In this document: piece after piece, positions 36,470 to 45,373 of the stretch
Layout: each line of letters opens with the position of its first letter
Numbering within the stretch: the stretch's first letter is position 1
NCBI GenBank assembly: GCA_023269675.1
Contig: JAHFSX010000013.1
Span: forward strand, 62,001 to 126,000
Source of the DNA: Verrucomicrobiota bacterium
GTDB taxonomy: Bacteria > Verrucomicrobiota > Kiritimatiellia > RFP12 > UBA1067
Reading direction: 5' to 3'
Length of the DNA stretch: 64,000 nt
The notes under the pieces: generated by a model
Seen by the model: only the letters and a program-made list of their open reading frames with translations
Database searches by the model: none
What the model was told of the DNA's origin: nothing
Program-made: the position numbers and the translations under genes

Positions 36470-37888
36470 ATGAGACTCTGTAAAAATGCAGGCTTCCTCG
36501 CGCTCGTCTCGGCCGCCGTGGCGGCGTGTGCCGCCGAACCGAAAATCAGCATCGTTTTCCCCGCCGCGGACGCGCGCGTGGCCACCACAGGCCGGACCTT
36601 CGTGATCGGGTCGGTCACCCCGCCCGACACGCCGCTCACCGTCAACGGCCAGACCGTCACCCCCTGGCGCACGGGCAGCTTCCTCTGCCTGGTCCCGGTC
36701 ACGCCCGGCACCAACACCCTGGTCTTGCGCGCGGGCGCCACCGTGCAGCGCCACACCTTCACCGTGCCCTGCCCCGCCCCGGCCTGGGACGGCAAGAGCC
36801 TCCGCGCGCAGCAGCCGCTGCAGCCGCTCGGCCTCCTGACCAACGAGACCGTCCGTCTGGAGTGCCTCGCTCCCACCGGCCTCACCGTCCACGCCGCCGT
36901 CGGCGAGCGCACGCTCAGCCTCGTCCCCGAAACCCAGCATCCGAACCGCTACACCGGCAGCGTCGCTTTTGACGCGCCCGCAGAAAACGTGCCGGTGACC
37001 TTCTTTTGCGGATCCTTGCCCGACGCCCCGGCCGCGTCCGTCACGTTCCGCAACGCGTGGCCCGCGCACACCGTCACCGGCGGGCTCTTCGAGGTCCGCG
37101 CCCGCACCGCCCCCGGCGACGGCGACACCGTGGCCTTTCTGCCGCCCGGGCTCTGCGTACGCGGCGCGGGGTTCACCGGCGAGCACACCCGCTTCTGGCT
37201 GGCGGATGCCCTCCGCTACGTCGAAACCCGCCATCTCGCGCCGGCCCCGGCCGCGACCTGCCCGCCGCGCGACCTGCCGCTGCCAGACCCCGCCGCCGGG
37301 TTCGGCCCCCACCCGCCCACGAACCGCGCGCCCGCGGGGCTGCTGATCATGCTCGACCCCGGCCACGGAGGCAGCTCGACCGGCGCGTTCGGCCCCTCCG
37401 GCATCCCCGAGAAGCAGGTCACCCTGCGGCAGGCCGACGTCGTGAAGTCCGTGCTGGAGGCGGCCGGCTACCGCGTGCGCCTGACGCGCGCGGCCGACGC
37501 CGACGTCGACCTCTACGAGCGCGTCCGTCTGTCCTGCACCGAGAAGGCTGACGCCTTCATCTCGCTCCACTACAACTCCTGTGTGCCCTCCACCGATCCG
37601 GCCGAGGTCCGCCACGTCGCCACGTACGCCTGGAACGCCATCGGCGGGCAGCTCGCGCGCGCCATCCATCCGCGCGTCGCGGCGGCCACGGCGGTTCCCG
37701 ACGGCGGCGTCCGCACCGCCAGTTTCGCGGTCTGCCGCAACCCCGCCGTCCCCTCGATCCTGATCGAGCTGGATTTCATCTCGACGCCGCAGGGCGAGGA
37801 GTCTATCCAGCAGCCCGACCAGCAGCGCCGCGTGGCCGAAGCGATCCTCGCCGGCCTGCGCGACTGGCTCGCCCCGCCTGTCCCTTGA
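36470..37888 (+). CDS. N-acetylmuramoyl-L-alanine amidase
   Basis: The 472-residue protein has a C-terminal Amidase_3 domain (about 290-470) with all zinc and catalytic residues: LDPGHGG (His299), GIPEKQ (Glu314), SLHYNS (His367) and ILIELDF (Glu433). It cleaves the amide between MurNAc and L-Ala in peptidoglycan, so it acts in the periplasm. The N-terminal 280 residues are Ig-like beta-sandwiches (GSVTPPDTPLTVNGQ), perhaps for targeting. The leader contains VAAC (Cys20), a possible lipobox; normal signal peptidase cleavage (ACA/AE) is also plausible. It may be co-transcribed with the GH127 gene 37 bases downstream. No ribosome-binding site is evident. Confidence 0.9.
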   Translation: MRLCKNAGFLALVSAAVAACAAEPKISIVFPAADARVATTGRTFVIGSVTPPDTPLTVNGQTVTPWRTGSFLCLVPVTPGTNTLVLRAGATVQRHTFTVPCPAPAWDGKSLRAQQPLQPLGLLTNETVRLECLAPTGLTVHAAVGERTLSLVPETQHPNRYTGSVAFDAPAENVPVTFFCGSLPDAPAASVTFRNAWPAHTVTGGLFEVRARTAPGDGDTVAFLPPGLCVRGAGFTGEHTRFWLADALRYVETRHLAPAPAATCPPRDLPLPDPAAGFGPHPPTNRAPAGLLIMLDPGHGGSSTGAFGPSGIPEKQVTLRQADVVKSVLEAAGYRVRLTRAADADVDLYERVRLSCTEKADAFISLHYNSCVPSTDPAEVRHVATYAWNAIGGQLARAIHPRVAAATAVPDGGVRTASFAVCRNPAVPSILIELDFISTPQGEESIQQPDQQRRVAEAILAGLRDWLAPPVP

Positions 37889-37925
37889 TTTCCTTCTGCC
37901 ACCCCACAACCCGAGGTCCTGCTCC

Positions 37926-40328
37926 ATGAAACGCACACTGCCCTCACTTACGCTTACGCTTTCTCTCGCCGTCGCATCCAGCCTCGCGTCCGCGGCCAGC
38001 GACTACCCCTACCAGCCCGTGCCGCTCAAGCAGGTCGCGATTCTCGACGGCTTCTGGCTGCCGCGCTTCGAGACCAACCGCCTCGTCACGGTCTGGGCCG
38101 ACTTCAGGAAGAGCGAGGAGACCGGCCGCATCGCGAACTTCGCCCGCGCCGGCAAGCTGGAGGCCGGCCCCTTCAAAGGCATCCCCTTCGACGACTCGGA
38201 CGTCTACAAGATCGTCGAGGGCGCCGCCTACACGCTCGCCACGCATCCCGACCCGCGGCTCGACGCCTACCTCGACGCCCTGATCGTCAAGATGGCCGCC
38301 GCGCAGGAGCCGGACGGCTACCTCTACACCGCCCGCACGCTGGGCTTCACCAACGGCATGACCGGCCCCGCGCGCTGGAGCAACGAGGGCAGCAGCCATG
38401 AGCTCTACAACGTCGGCCACCTCTACGAGGCCGCCGCCGCGCACTTTGAAGTCACCGGCAAACGTACGCTGCTCGACGTCGCCCTCAAGAGCGCCGACCT
38501 GATCGACAAGACCTTCGGCCCCCGCGCCGACCAGCTCAAAGTCGTGCCCGGCCACGAGGAGATCGAGATCGGCCTGTGCAAGCTCTACCGCGTCACCGGC
38601 GAGCGGCGCTACCTCGACCTCGCCAAGTTCTTCATCGACATGCGCGGCCGCAAGGAGCTGCGCAAGCTCTACGGCGCCTACAACCAGGACCACATCCCCG
38701 CGACCGAGCAGACCGAGGCCGTGGGCCACGCGGTCCGCGCGGGCTACCTCTACGCGGGCATGGCCGATGTCGCGGCGCTGACGGGCGACAAAGCCTATAT
38801 CGACGCCATCGGGAAGCTCTGGGAAAACGTGGTCTCTAAAAAGATGCACCTCAACGGCGGCATCGGCGCGCGCCACGCGGGCGAGGCCTTCGGCGAGAAC
38901 TACGAGCTGCCGAACGAGAGCGCCTATCTGGAGACCTGCGCCGCCATCGCCAACGCCCTCTGGAACCAGCGCATGTTCCTGCTCCACGGCGACGCGAAGT
39001 ACATCGACGTGCTGGAGCGCATCGTCTACAACGGCTTCCTCTCCGGCATCGCGATCCAGGGCGACGCGTTCTTCTACCCCAACCCACTCGCCAGCCGCGG
39101 CGGCTACGCGCGCTCGAAGTGGTTCGGCTGCTCCTGCTGCCCGGTCAACATCGTGCGCTTCATCCCGCAGCTCGCCCAGTTCGCCTACGCCCAGCGCGGC
39201 GCGGCGGTCTACGTGAACCTCTTCATCGCCAGCTCCGCCCGGCTCAAGACCGACGCAGGCGAGGTGACGCTCACGCTGAAGACCGCCTACCCGTGGAACG
39301 GCGACGTGCGCATCGAGGTCGCGCCCGCCAAGGACGGGACCGCCTTCCCCCTCAAGGTCCGCGTGCCCGGCTGGGCCATCGGCCAGCCCGTGCCCTCCGA
39401 CCTCTACACGCAGACCAGCCCCGGCTCTCTTCGCGACGTCGCCGTGAAGGTCAACGGCGAGCCCGTGCCGCTCAGCCTCGACCACGGCTATGTCACCCTC
39501 GACCGCGCCTGGCGCGCGGGTGACGCCGTGGACCTCGCCTTCGCCATGCCCGTGCGCCGCATCCAGGCCAACCCCGCGGTGAAAGACGACCTCGGCCGCC
39601 TCGCCGTCGAGCGCGGCCCGCTGGTCTACTGCGCCGAGTCCGCCGACAACGAGGGCCGCGCGCTCAACCTCATGCTGCCCGCCGCCTCGGCCTTCGCCGA
39701 AACTTCGGTCGAGATCCTCGGCCACACGATGGTCGCGCTCAAGGCCCAGGCCCTGTCCGCCACGGCCGACCTGCGCGGCAATGTCTCCGTGCTGCCGGAG
39801 ATCGCCACGCTCATCCCCTACTTCGCCTGGTGCCACCGCGGGGCCAAGGAGATGCAGGTCTGGTTCCCGACCTCGGCCGAGAACGCCGAGCCGCTCTCCA
39901 GCGTCACCGCCACCGCCTCGCACTGCTGGGAGCTGGACACGGTCACCGCGGTCAACGACGGCGTGCTGCCGAGGAGCTCCGCCGACCACGAGGTCAAGCG
40001 CCTGACCTGGTGGCCCAACAAGGGCACCGCCGAGTGGATCCAGTACGACTGCGTTCTGCCGGAGTCGCTCAAGGGCTGCGCGGTCTACTGGTTCGACGAC
40101 ACGGGCAAGGGCTCCTGCCGCCTGCCCGCCGCTTGGAAGGTCCAGTCGTGTGATGCGGCCGGCAACTGGGTCGACATCCCCGCGGCGGGCGGGTATCCGG
40201 TCGCGAAGGACACGCTCTGCGAGGCCGTTTTCGCCGCACCGGTCATCACCCGGCAGCTGCGCCTCGCGGTCCAGCTCCAGCCCGGCGTCTCCGGCGGCGT
40301 GCTCGAGTGGAAGCTCCTTGTGAAGTGA
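37926..40328 (+). CDS. GH127-family beta-L-arabinofuranosidase, secreted
   Basis: The 800-residue protein has a signal peptide (ending ASA) and an (alpha/alpha)6 barrel with the complete GH127 zinc-thiolate site: Glu320 (HAGEAF), Glu336 and Cys338 (YLETC), and Cys404-Cys405 (GCSCCPVN). These match Glu322, Glu338, Cys340, Cys417 and Cys418 of Bifidobacterium HypBA1, in which the first Cys of the pair is the nucleophile. The substrate is likely terminal beta-linked L-arabinofuranose or a related sugar. After the beta-sandwich domains a C-terminal region (about 650-800) resembles a discoidin-type carbohydrate-binding module. GAGG precedes the ATG by 9 bases. Confidence 0.9.
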   Translation: MKRTLPSLTLTLSLAVASSLASAASDYPYQPVPLKQVAILDGFWLPRFETNRLVTVWADFRKSEETGRIANFARAGKLEAGPFKGIPFDDSDVYKIVEGAAYTLATHPDPRLDAYLDALIVKMAAAQEPDGYLYTARTLGFTNGMTGPARWSNEGSSHELYNVGHLYEAAAAHFEVTGKRTLLDVALKSADLIDKTFGPRADQLKVVPGHEEIEIGLCKLYRVTGERRYLDLAKFFIDMRGRKELRKLYGAYNQDHIPATEQTEAVGHAVRAGYLYAGMADVAALTGDKAYIDAIGKLWENVVSKKMHLNGGIGARHAGEAFGENYELPNESAYLETCAAIANALWNQRMFLLHGDAKYIDVLERIVYNGFLSGIAIQGDAFFYPNPLASRGGYARSKWFGCSCCPVNIVRFIPQLAQFAYAQRGAAVYVNLFIASSARLKTDAGEVTLTLKTAYPWNGDVRIEVAPAKDGTAFPLKVRVPGWAIGQPVPSDLYTQTSPGSLRDVAVKVNGEPVPLSLDHGYVTLDRAWRAGDAVDLAFAMPVRRIQANPAVKDDLGRLAVERGPLVYCAESADNEGRALNLMLPAASAFAETSVEILGHTMVALKAQALSATADLRGNVSVLPEIATLIPYFAWCHRGAKEMQVWFPTSAENAEPLSSVTATASHCWELDTVTAVNDGVLPRSSADHEVKRLTWWPNKGTAEWIQYDCVLPESLKGCAVYWFDDTGKGSCRLPAAWKVQSCDAAGNWVDIPAAGGYPVAKDTLCEAVFAAPVITRQLRLAVQLQPGVSGGVLEWKLLVK

Positions 40329-40376
40329 AGTCAGGGGGTTATGCTGAAGACCGTCGGCCTGATCTGAGGAGGTGCG

Positions 40377-41093
40377 ATGCCTGCGTATCTGGAAATGCAA
40401 GACGTCATTCGTGCTGAGATAGAGGTGCTCCGGAATGAAGCCGATGCCGCTGTGCGAGCCTATTTTTCCTTCAAGACCATGCGTGAAATGATCAGCGCAG
40501 ACGAAGAGCTTCACTGGCTGTTGAACCGCAACGGTTACTTTTGGACCTCCGTGCTATCCGGTTTTCAGTGCGTCTTCTTCTTGTCGATGCGCAAGTTCTT
40601 CGACACCGATACCCGCAGCCATGGTTTCAACAAGCTCATCGCGCTTTGCGAAAATCACATCACCGTGTTTTCAAAGGAATCGCTCGCTCGCCGGCGTAAA
40701 CACGATTTTGAGAACCCCGCAGATCTGAAAGCCTATGCCCTGAAGGCTTTTGTTCCTGAAAAGGGCTATTTCGCGGACTTTAAGTTGAGCGTGTCACAGG
40801 AGTTGGATCGCGCACACTTTCGAAAGGTGTTCCTCACCATCGCGGACAAAGTCATTGCGCACAACGAGGTCGTGAAGGAGCCAAAGGATCCAAAAGTCGA
40901 TGACGTGTTCACGAATGTCAACACTGCTGACCTTGAGGCGATTTTATTACTTATGCAACGCATCGCGACCGGATTCCGATCACTCTGGACAAATGGTCAT
41001 GAGCTCGACCTTTCAGTAATGAAACTTCCTTTGCAGGATCTGGTCGTTCGCGACGTGCGCAGCGCATTGTCGAAACTGAAGCGCGAACAGTAA
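40377..41093 (+). CDS. Hypothetical protein, possibly HEPN/AbiU2-like
   Basis: This 238-residue cytoplasmic protein has no signal peptide. It is not confidently recognised. The segment TIADKVIAHNEVV resembles the conserved [RD]NK..AH turn of AbiU2/HEPN-like proteins linked to phage defence, and the protein is largely alpha-helical. Only this motif supports the link. AGGAGG stands four bases before the ATG. Base composition is visibly lower in GC than all flanking genes and codons are less biased, suggesting recent acquisition. No toxin-antitoxin partner is seen next to it. Confidence 0.65.
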   Translation: MPAYLEMQDVIRAEIEVLRNEADAAVRAYFSFKTMREMISADEELHWLLNRNGYFWTSVLSGFQCVFFLSMRKFFDTDTRSHGFNKLIALCENHITVFSKESLARRRKHDFENPADLKAYALKAFVPEKGYFADFKLSVSQELDRAHFRKVFLTIADKVIAHNEVVKEPKDPKVDDVFTNVNTADLEAILLLMQRIATGFRSLWTNGHELDLSVMKLPLQDLVVRDVRSALSKLKREQ

Positions 41094-41562
41094 CCTAGAC
41101 GTCATAAATATCAGATGGTTGAAGAGGCGTGAACAGACACCGGCCACCTCTCTCAAAGTTGGAAGCGGTGCGGGCCTTGGGCCTTGCGGCACACCGCAGA
41201 AAAGCTATTGTTGTCTGCTCTTTCGCGTTCTATGTGTTCTTTTGTGGCAATTCGATCTTCACCCGTTTGTGAGTCTCTTTATCCAGCGCGCGCGAGCACC
41301 CAGCAAACTGACGACTGGCTTCTGGTGATCCGCGTTTCGCCCCCCTACCACTTCTCGAAGTCGCCGAACCCGCGGCGGTTGTTCGAGTCGCTGCCGCCAC
41401 CTTCATCGCGTCCGGACGCATCCCGGCGACAGGCAACCATTTGCCACACTTCAGAATCCGGAGCGCCAGCGGAGATAGATACCCCCGTGTTGAAAGGAAC
41501 GGATGGCTGGACGGATAAGGTAACCGATCCCCCATACAGGATTCCGATGGGTAGCGTTCCGT
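41094..41562. other. Convergent intergenic region with a gene remnant
   Basis: The gap has no intact gene. It holds lower-GC sequence continuing from the hypothetical gene and a short remnant (41345-41401) of a paralogue of the GH2 3' end. Confidence 0.55.
41345..41401 (-). pseudogene. Remnant of a GH2-type gene 3' end
   Basis: On the minus strand this segment reads GGGSDSNNRRGFGDFEKW-stop, against VVGSDSNSRRWFGVFETW-stop at the end of the GH2 at 45374. The nucleotide match is close across the ~57 bases. No start or catalytic region remains, so it is a fragment left by duplication or recombination downstream of the repeat-protein gene. Confidence 0.6.
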
Positions 41563-44500
41563 TTACAGGATCGTGATCAGCGTTCCGGAGACATAGACGA
41601 GCCGTATGGAAGAGGGCTCGTAGACAAGCATCCACGGGCCCGCGATCGATACGTTTTTGAATTCTCCCGTAACACCGTCGGACGCTGAAACCAACGTATA
41701 GGAGGTGACAGCAGGCTTAGTCCCCGGAAGGCTGAGGGCCAGCGCCAGTTGCGACACGTTCAGCGCCCCGGCGACGGCCAGACTGTCGCAGGTGCCGTTC
41801 GCGGCGACACCCAACGTCAGGGTCCCGGTCAGACTTGTCGCTCCGGGCAGTCGCAGGGTGCCCGCCGGTGATACCAAGCCCGTCACGGTCAGCGCGCCGT
41901 TCGAGACCGAGCCGCCGCCTGACAGCGATGCGATCGTGACCGCACCGCCGCCGATATCCAGCAGGGCGCCAGCGGCGACTGCCACCTCTCCGTTCTGCGG
42001 GATGATCGAGCCGCTTCCGGAAGGCGGGAACCACTTCGCCATAAGCCCGATCTCCACGGCCTGACGCTCATTATCGGTCAACTTGCGGTCATACACCAGA
42101 ATTTCAGCCACCTCGCCGCGGTAGTAGCGGCTCGGCCACTGGGACGAGCCCCAATAATCTCCGATCGCCGGCTTGAAACTCTGCAGTGAACCGCTGACCG
42201 AGGTGACCAGATGAGGTTGGCCGACGGTCACATTACTGTTTGAAACAACCCCGTTGATGGCGACGAGCCCACCCGCCCCGACATAATGGAAGTCGTTGGG
42301 GTTGCCCGGGAAATACCAGGTCGTGCCGCCCAGGCGGAGCCCGGTATCTTCCCCATTCCTGCCCCAGAATCCGCCGTTGTCGTTGCTCGTGTCGCGGATC
42401 ATGTTCACCGCGAAGACCGTCTGCGCGTTCGTGACCGCGGAGCCGATCATCCGGCCGCGCGCGCCGCCCAAGCCGAAGCGCAGGCCGCCGCGGCCGCCGA
42501 AGAGCGCGGCATTGTAAACCGGGCAGTTGAAATCGTTGGTTGTCGCGAACGTGAACCCGGAGCCCTCCGCATCCGCCCAGGCGGTCACGTTCGAGCCGCC
42601 GGCCAGCGTGGTAAAGGTGTTGGTCCGCGAGGCGTCCAGCCGGTAGACGAGCCCCGTGACCGAAGGTATCCCCGTGACAAGCCGGAGCGTTCCAGCCGCT
42701 ATCGTTGTGAACCCCGTGTAGGTGTTCGGCCCCGCCAGCGTGACGCTTCCGCTCCCGATCTTGGTTACGGCTACGTTTCCCGTGATGGTGCCGGTATAAA
42801 AGCTGTCGAGGTCGAGCCCGCCAACGGTCAAAACGGAGCGGGCCGGATTCCGGTTGCCGATGCTGCCCGAACCTTTGACAGCCGCGAGCCGGGCGGAGAT
42901 GCCCCCCAATTCGACGGTCGCGCCGCTGCTCACGTTGAGAACCGTGTTGGAGGGGAGCGCCGAAGACCCCAACTGCGGAGCCGAGACCGTGCCGAGCCAC
43001 TTCGCCATCAGATAGCGTTCAACGGTCTGGCGCTCGAGGTCGTCGAGTTTGCGGTCGTAGACAAGAAATTCAGCGATGTCGCCCCTGTAGTGGCGGCGGT
43101 ACTGGGAATAGGAGCCGATCGCTACGGACCACGTCTGAGCAGAACCGCTGATCGCCGTTAAGACAAGCGGTTGGCCAACGGTAAAGCTGCTGCCTGCCGC
43201 GCCGTTGGTGTAGACCCAGCCGCTCGAAGCAAAGTCGTTGCCGTTGCCGCAGAACTGAACGGCGGACGCTTGCAGACGGATGCCGTAGTCGTTATCGGCG
43301 ACACCCCACAGGCCGCCGAGATTGTTGTTGCTCGCAGGATTCATGACAACGAAGACGGATTGCGCCCGGATGGAGCGGTTGGCCGTGAGGCGGCGGAGGA
43401 CGTCTTCATCGCGGTTGAAACGCAGCCCGCCGCGGCCGCTGAAGAGCGTGGCATCATAGACAGGGCACTTCTCTGATTTATTGGTCGTGAAGAATATTCC
43501 GGAGCCATTGGCATCGGCCCAGGACACCACGTTCGAGCCGTCGGCGAACTGGAGCGTGGTGAGCGCGTTCGAGGAGGCGTCGAGCCGGTAGACCAAGCCG
43601 TCCGTCAGGCGCGAGGCCAGCGACAGTGTGCCGGCCTCGACAGAGGTGTCGCCGTTGTACGAGTTGGTGCCGCTCAGGACGAGCACGCCCGCGCTGATCT
43701 TGCGGAGCCCGCCGTCTTTTGAAGCGCCCGCGCCGTCGTGCAGAAGGGCCGTGGAGACGGCTTGCGTCGAGCCGGAGACCGAATCGAAAATGACGCCACC
43801 CGTCGAAACCTTGACCTGGGGCACGTTGTAGAAGTGTCCCATGCTGGCGTATCCAGCCTTGCTGCGAAGCGTGCCGCCTGAAACGGTGAGGGAGGGAGTG
43901 TTCGTCGGCACCTCCGCCACAAGGGCGTCCAGTTCCAGCACGCCGTTGCTGTTGACCTGGATGCTGGCGGAGCCGGCTCCGGCGAAGGCACGCACCTGAG
44001 AGGCGTAAAGCGCTGCCTGAACGGAGGCGCCGCCGAGCGAGAGCGAGGAGGTTGCACCGTCCATGCCGAGATTCACGATGGCGGGGCCGGCGGACGAGTT
44101 GACCGTCAGCGCGCCATATGGCAGGTTCAGGACACCTGCGTTTCCGGACGAACGGCCCACAACGAGTGGAGTCTTCGTTTCGATTCGCGCGTTGCCGTCC
44201 GAGAGAGAGACCGTCGCCCCGACGATGTCCAGCGAGCCGAGGATGCTCGGCGACACGTTGTTCGTCACGGCTACGGTTCCGGAGAGGATTCGGACGGCTT
44301 TGGATGACGCGCCGATCACGCCGTTACTCCAGTACGCCGAGTCATTCCAGTTGCCCGAGCCGCCGGCCCAGACCGCGCTGGCAGCCGAGTTGTAGCTCAG
44401 GGCATCCACAAGGAAGTTGTTGAGCACGTCCTGATCGGAGAGCATGCCCGTGTGGATGCGCACGCGCGACAGGGCTCCTGAAAAGAAGTTGGTATATACC

Positions 44501-45153
44501 GTCGTGTTGTACTTCTTCGCGGCGCCCAGCGAGAGGGGGATGCCGGACTGGACCGGATCCGAGCACCACGAAAACGCCACGACATTGCCGTCCACAAAGA
44601 TCTTCTCCTGCTTGAAGGTGTTCCGAACGACCGCGAGGTGGTGCCACGCGCCCGCCGCCGGAGTGCCGTAGCTGAAGCCAATCGTCGAGCCGAGATTATC
44701 AACCGCCACGCCGCCGGCATCGTAGCGGAACATCAGGCGGCTAGCCTCCCAGGTGTTGACGCTGTAGTCCTCCGTCCACGAGAGATAAACCGACTTTGCG
44801 GCGGGTACGGAGGCGACCCAGACCCACGCCTCCATCGACCAAACGCTGTTTCCGGTCAACGAGGCAGGCGCAACGACATTGGTCATGACACTCTGCGCGG
44901 TTCCGCCGAAAAGCACGGCCTTCTTCCCGAGCAGGCTGTTGGTGTAGATAGCGCCCGCGCTTCCTGTCGGCACGGCGAAGCTTCCTCCGAGCGTTCCGGC
45001 ATTCGCCCACTGCGTGACGGGGTCACCGTCCCCCGCCGTCACCGTGTCGGCTGAAAGATCGACCAGCAGCGTCCCGGCCGACCGCAGCTCCTGCGCCAGA
45101 CCCGAAAGCGCAAACACCGTCACAAAAACCATGCCCTGCACGATTGTTTTCAT
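41563..45153 (-). CDS. Secreted protein with LamG domain, two further LamG-like modules and autotransporter-associated repeats
   Basis: The protein has 1196 residues from ATG 45153, where a signal peptide (MKTIVQGMVFVTVFALSGLAQ) begins; a longer frame upstream is unsupported. A first LamG domain (about 20-240) is followed by beta-repeat linkers (GSGSVTLAG-type) and two modules starting GLVYRLDAS (DNA near 43583 and 42637, 315 residues apart). These end with AE[FI]LVYDRKL.D.ER..VE..LMAKW. The modules resemble the four in the protein at 9704-14725, but with a distinct GRGGLRF segment. The C-terminus VSGTLITIL parallels NGTLILMR of that protein. A surface or extracellular adhesive/glycan-binding role is inferred. 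Transcription likely starts at 45247-45276. Confidence 0.8.
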   Translation of the reverse strand: MKTIVQGMVFVTVFALSGLAQELRSAGTLLVDLSADTVTAGDGDPVTQWANAGTLGGSFAVPTGSAGAIYTNSLLGKKAVLFGGTAQSVMTNVVAPASLTGNSVWSMEAWVWVASVPAAKSVYLSWTEDYSVNTWEASRLMFRYDAGGVAVDNLGSTIGFSYGTPAAGAWHHLAVVRNTFKQEKIFVDGNVVAFSWCSDPVQSGIPLSLGAAKKYNTTVYTNFFSGALSRVRIHTGMLSDQDVLNNFLVDALSYNSAASAVWAGGSGNWNDSAYWSNGVIGASSKAVRILSGTVAVTNNVSPSILGSLDIVGATVSLSDGNARIETKTPLVVGRSSGNAGVLNLPYGALTVNSSAGPAIVNLGMDGATSSLSLGGASVQAALYASQVRAFAGAGSASIQVNSNGVLELDALVAEVPTNTPSLTVSGGTLRSKAGYASMGHFYNVPQVKVSTGGVIFDSVSGSTQAVSTALLHDGAGASKDGGLRKISAGVLVLSGTNSYNGDTSVEAGTLSLASRLTDGLVYRLDASSNALTTLQFADGSNVVSWADANGSGIFFTTNKSEKCPVYDATLFSGRGGLRFNRDEDVLRRLTANRSIRAQSVFVVMNPASNNNLGGLWGVADNDYGIRLQASAVQFCGNGNDFASSGWVYTNGAAGSSFTVGQPLVLTAISGSAQTWSVAIGSYSQYRRHYRGDIAEFLVYDRKLDDLERQTVERYLMAKWLGTVSAPQLGSSALPSNTVLNVSSGATVELGGISARLAAVKGSGSIGNRNPARSVLTVGGLDLDSFYTGTITGNVAVTKIGSGSVTLAGPNTYTGFTTIAAGTLRLVTGIPSVTGLVYRLDASRTNTFTTLAGGSNVTAWADAEGSGFTFATTNDFNCPVYNAALFGGRGGLRFGLGGARGRMIGSAVTNAQTVFAVNMIRDTSNDNGGFWGRNGEDTGLRLGGTTWYFPGNPNDFHYVGAGGLVAINGVVSNSNVTVGQPHLVTSVSGSLQSFKPAIGDYWGSSQWPSRYYRGEVAEILVYDRKLTDNERQAVEIGLMAKWFPPSGSGSIIPQNGEVAVAAGALLDIGGGAVTIASLSGGGSVSNGALTVTGLVSPAGTLRLPGATSLTGTLTLGVAANGTCDSLAVAGALNVSQLALALSLPGTKPAVTSYTLVSASDGVTGEFKNVSIAGPWMLVYEPSSIRLVYVSGTLITIL

Positions 45154-45246
45154 ATCGCTCGCATCCCTTAAACATGAACCGGACCGGACCGCTCGCCACC
45201 TTGGCGTAAACACGAAACGTTCTGGAGGCAGCACGACTTGTTGGTG

Positions 45247-45276
45247 ATTATGTGGGGGGAAGGCAGAATCCGTCAA
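45247..45276 (-). promoter_or_regulatory. Promoter of the second repeat-module protein
   Basis: On the minus strand, -35 TTGACG (45271-45276) and -10 CATAAT (45247-45252) are 18 bases apart, giving a leader of about 85-90 bases. Confidence 0.5.
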
Positions 45277-45335
45277 CCTGATTTCAACATACTTTTGTGT
45301 CCTTGACCTCCAGGCGAACTCACGCAGCAAGAAAG

Positions 45336-45350
45336 AGGCCCGCGGGCCCC
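45336..45350 (-). terminator. Possible terminator of the GH2 gene
   Basis: GGGCCCGCGGGCC followed on the minus strand by TCTTTCTT lies about 24 bases after the GH2 stop. The stem is short with a tight loop. Confidence 0.4.
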
Positions 45351-45373
45351 CGCGCGCGAGTGTTTCCGGTCCC

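Noticed and set aside
41184..41576. Short plus-strand frame across the remnant region
   Set aside because: It has no ribosome-binding site or domain, and its matching segment at 45297 is also the antisense of a gene end.
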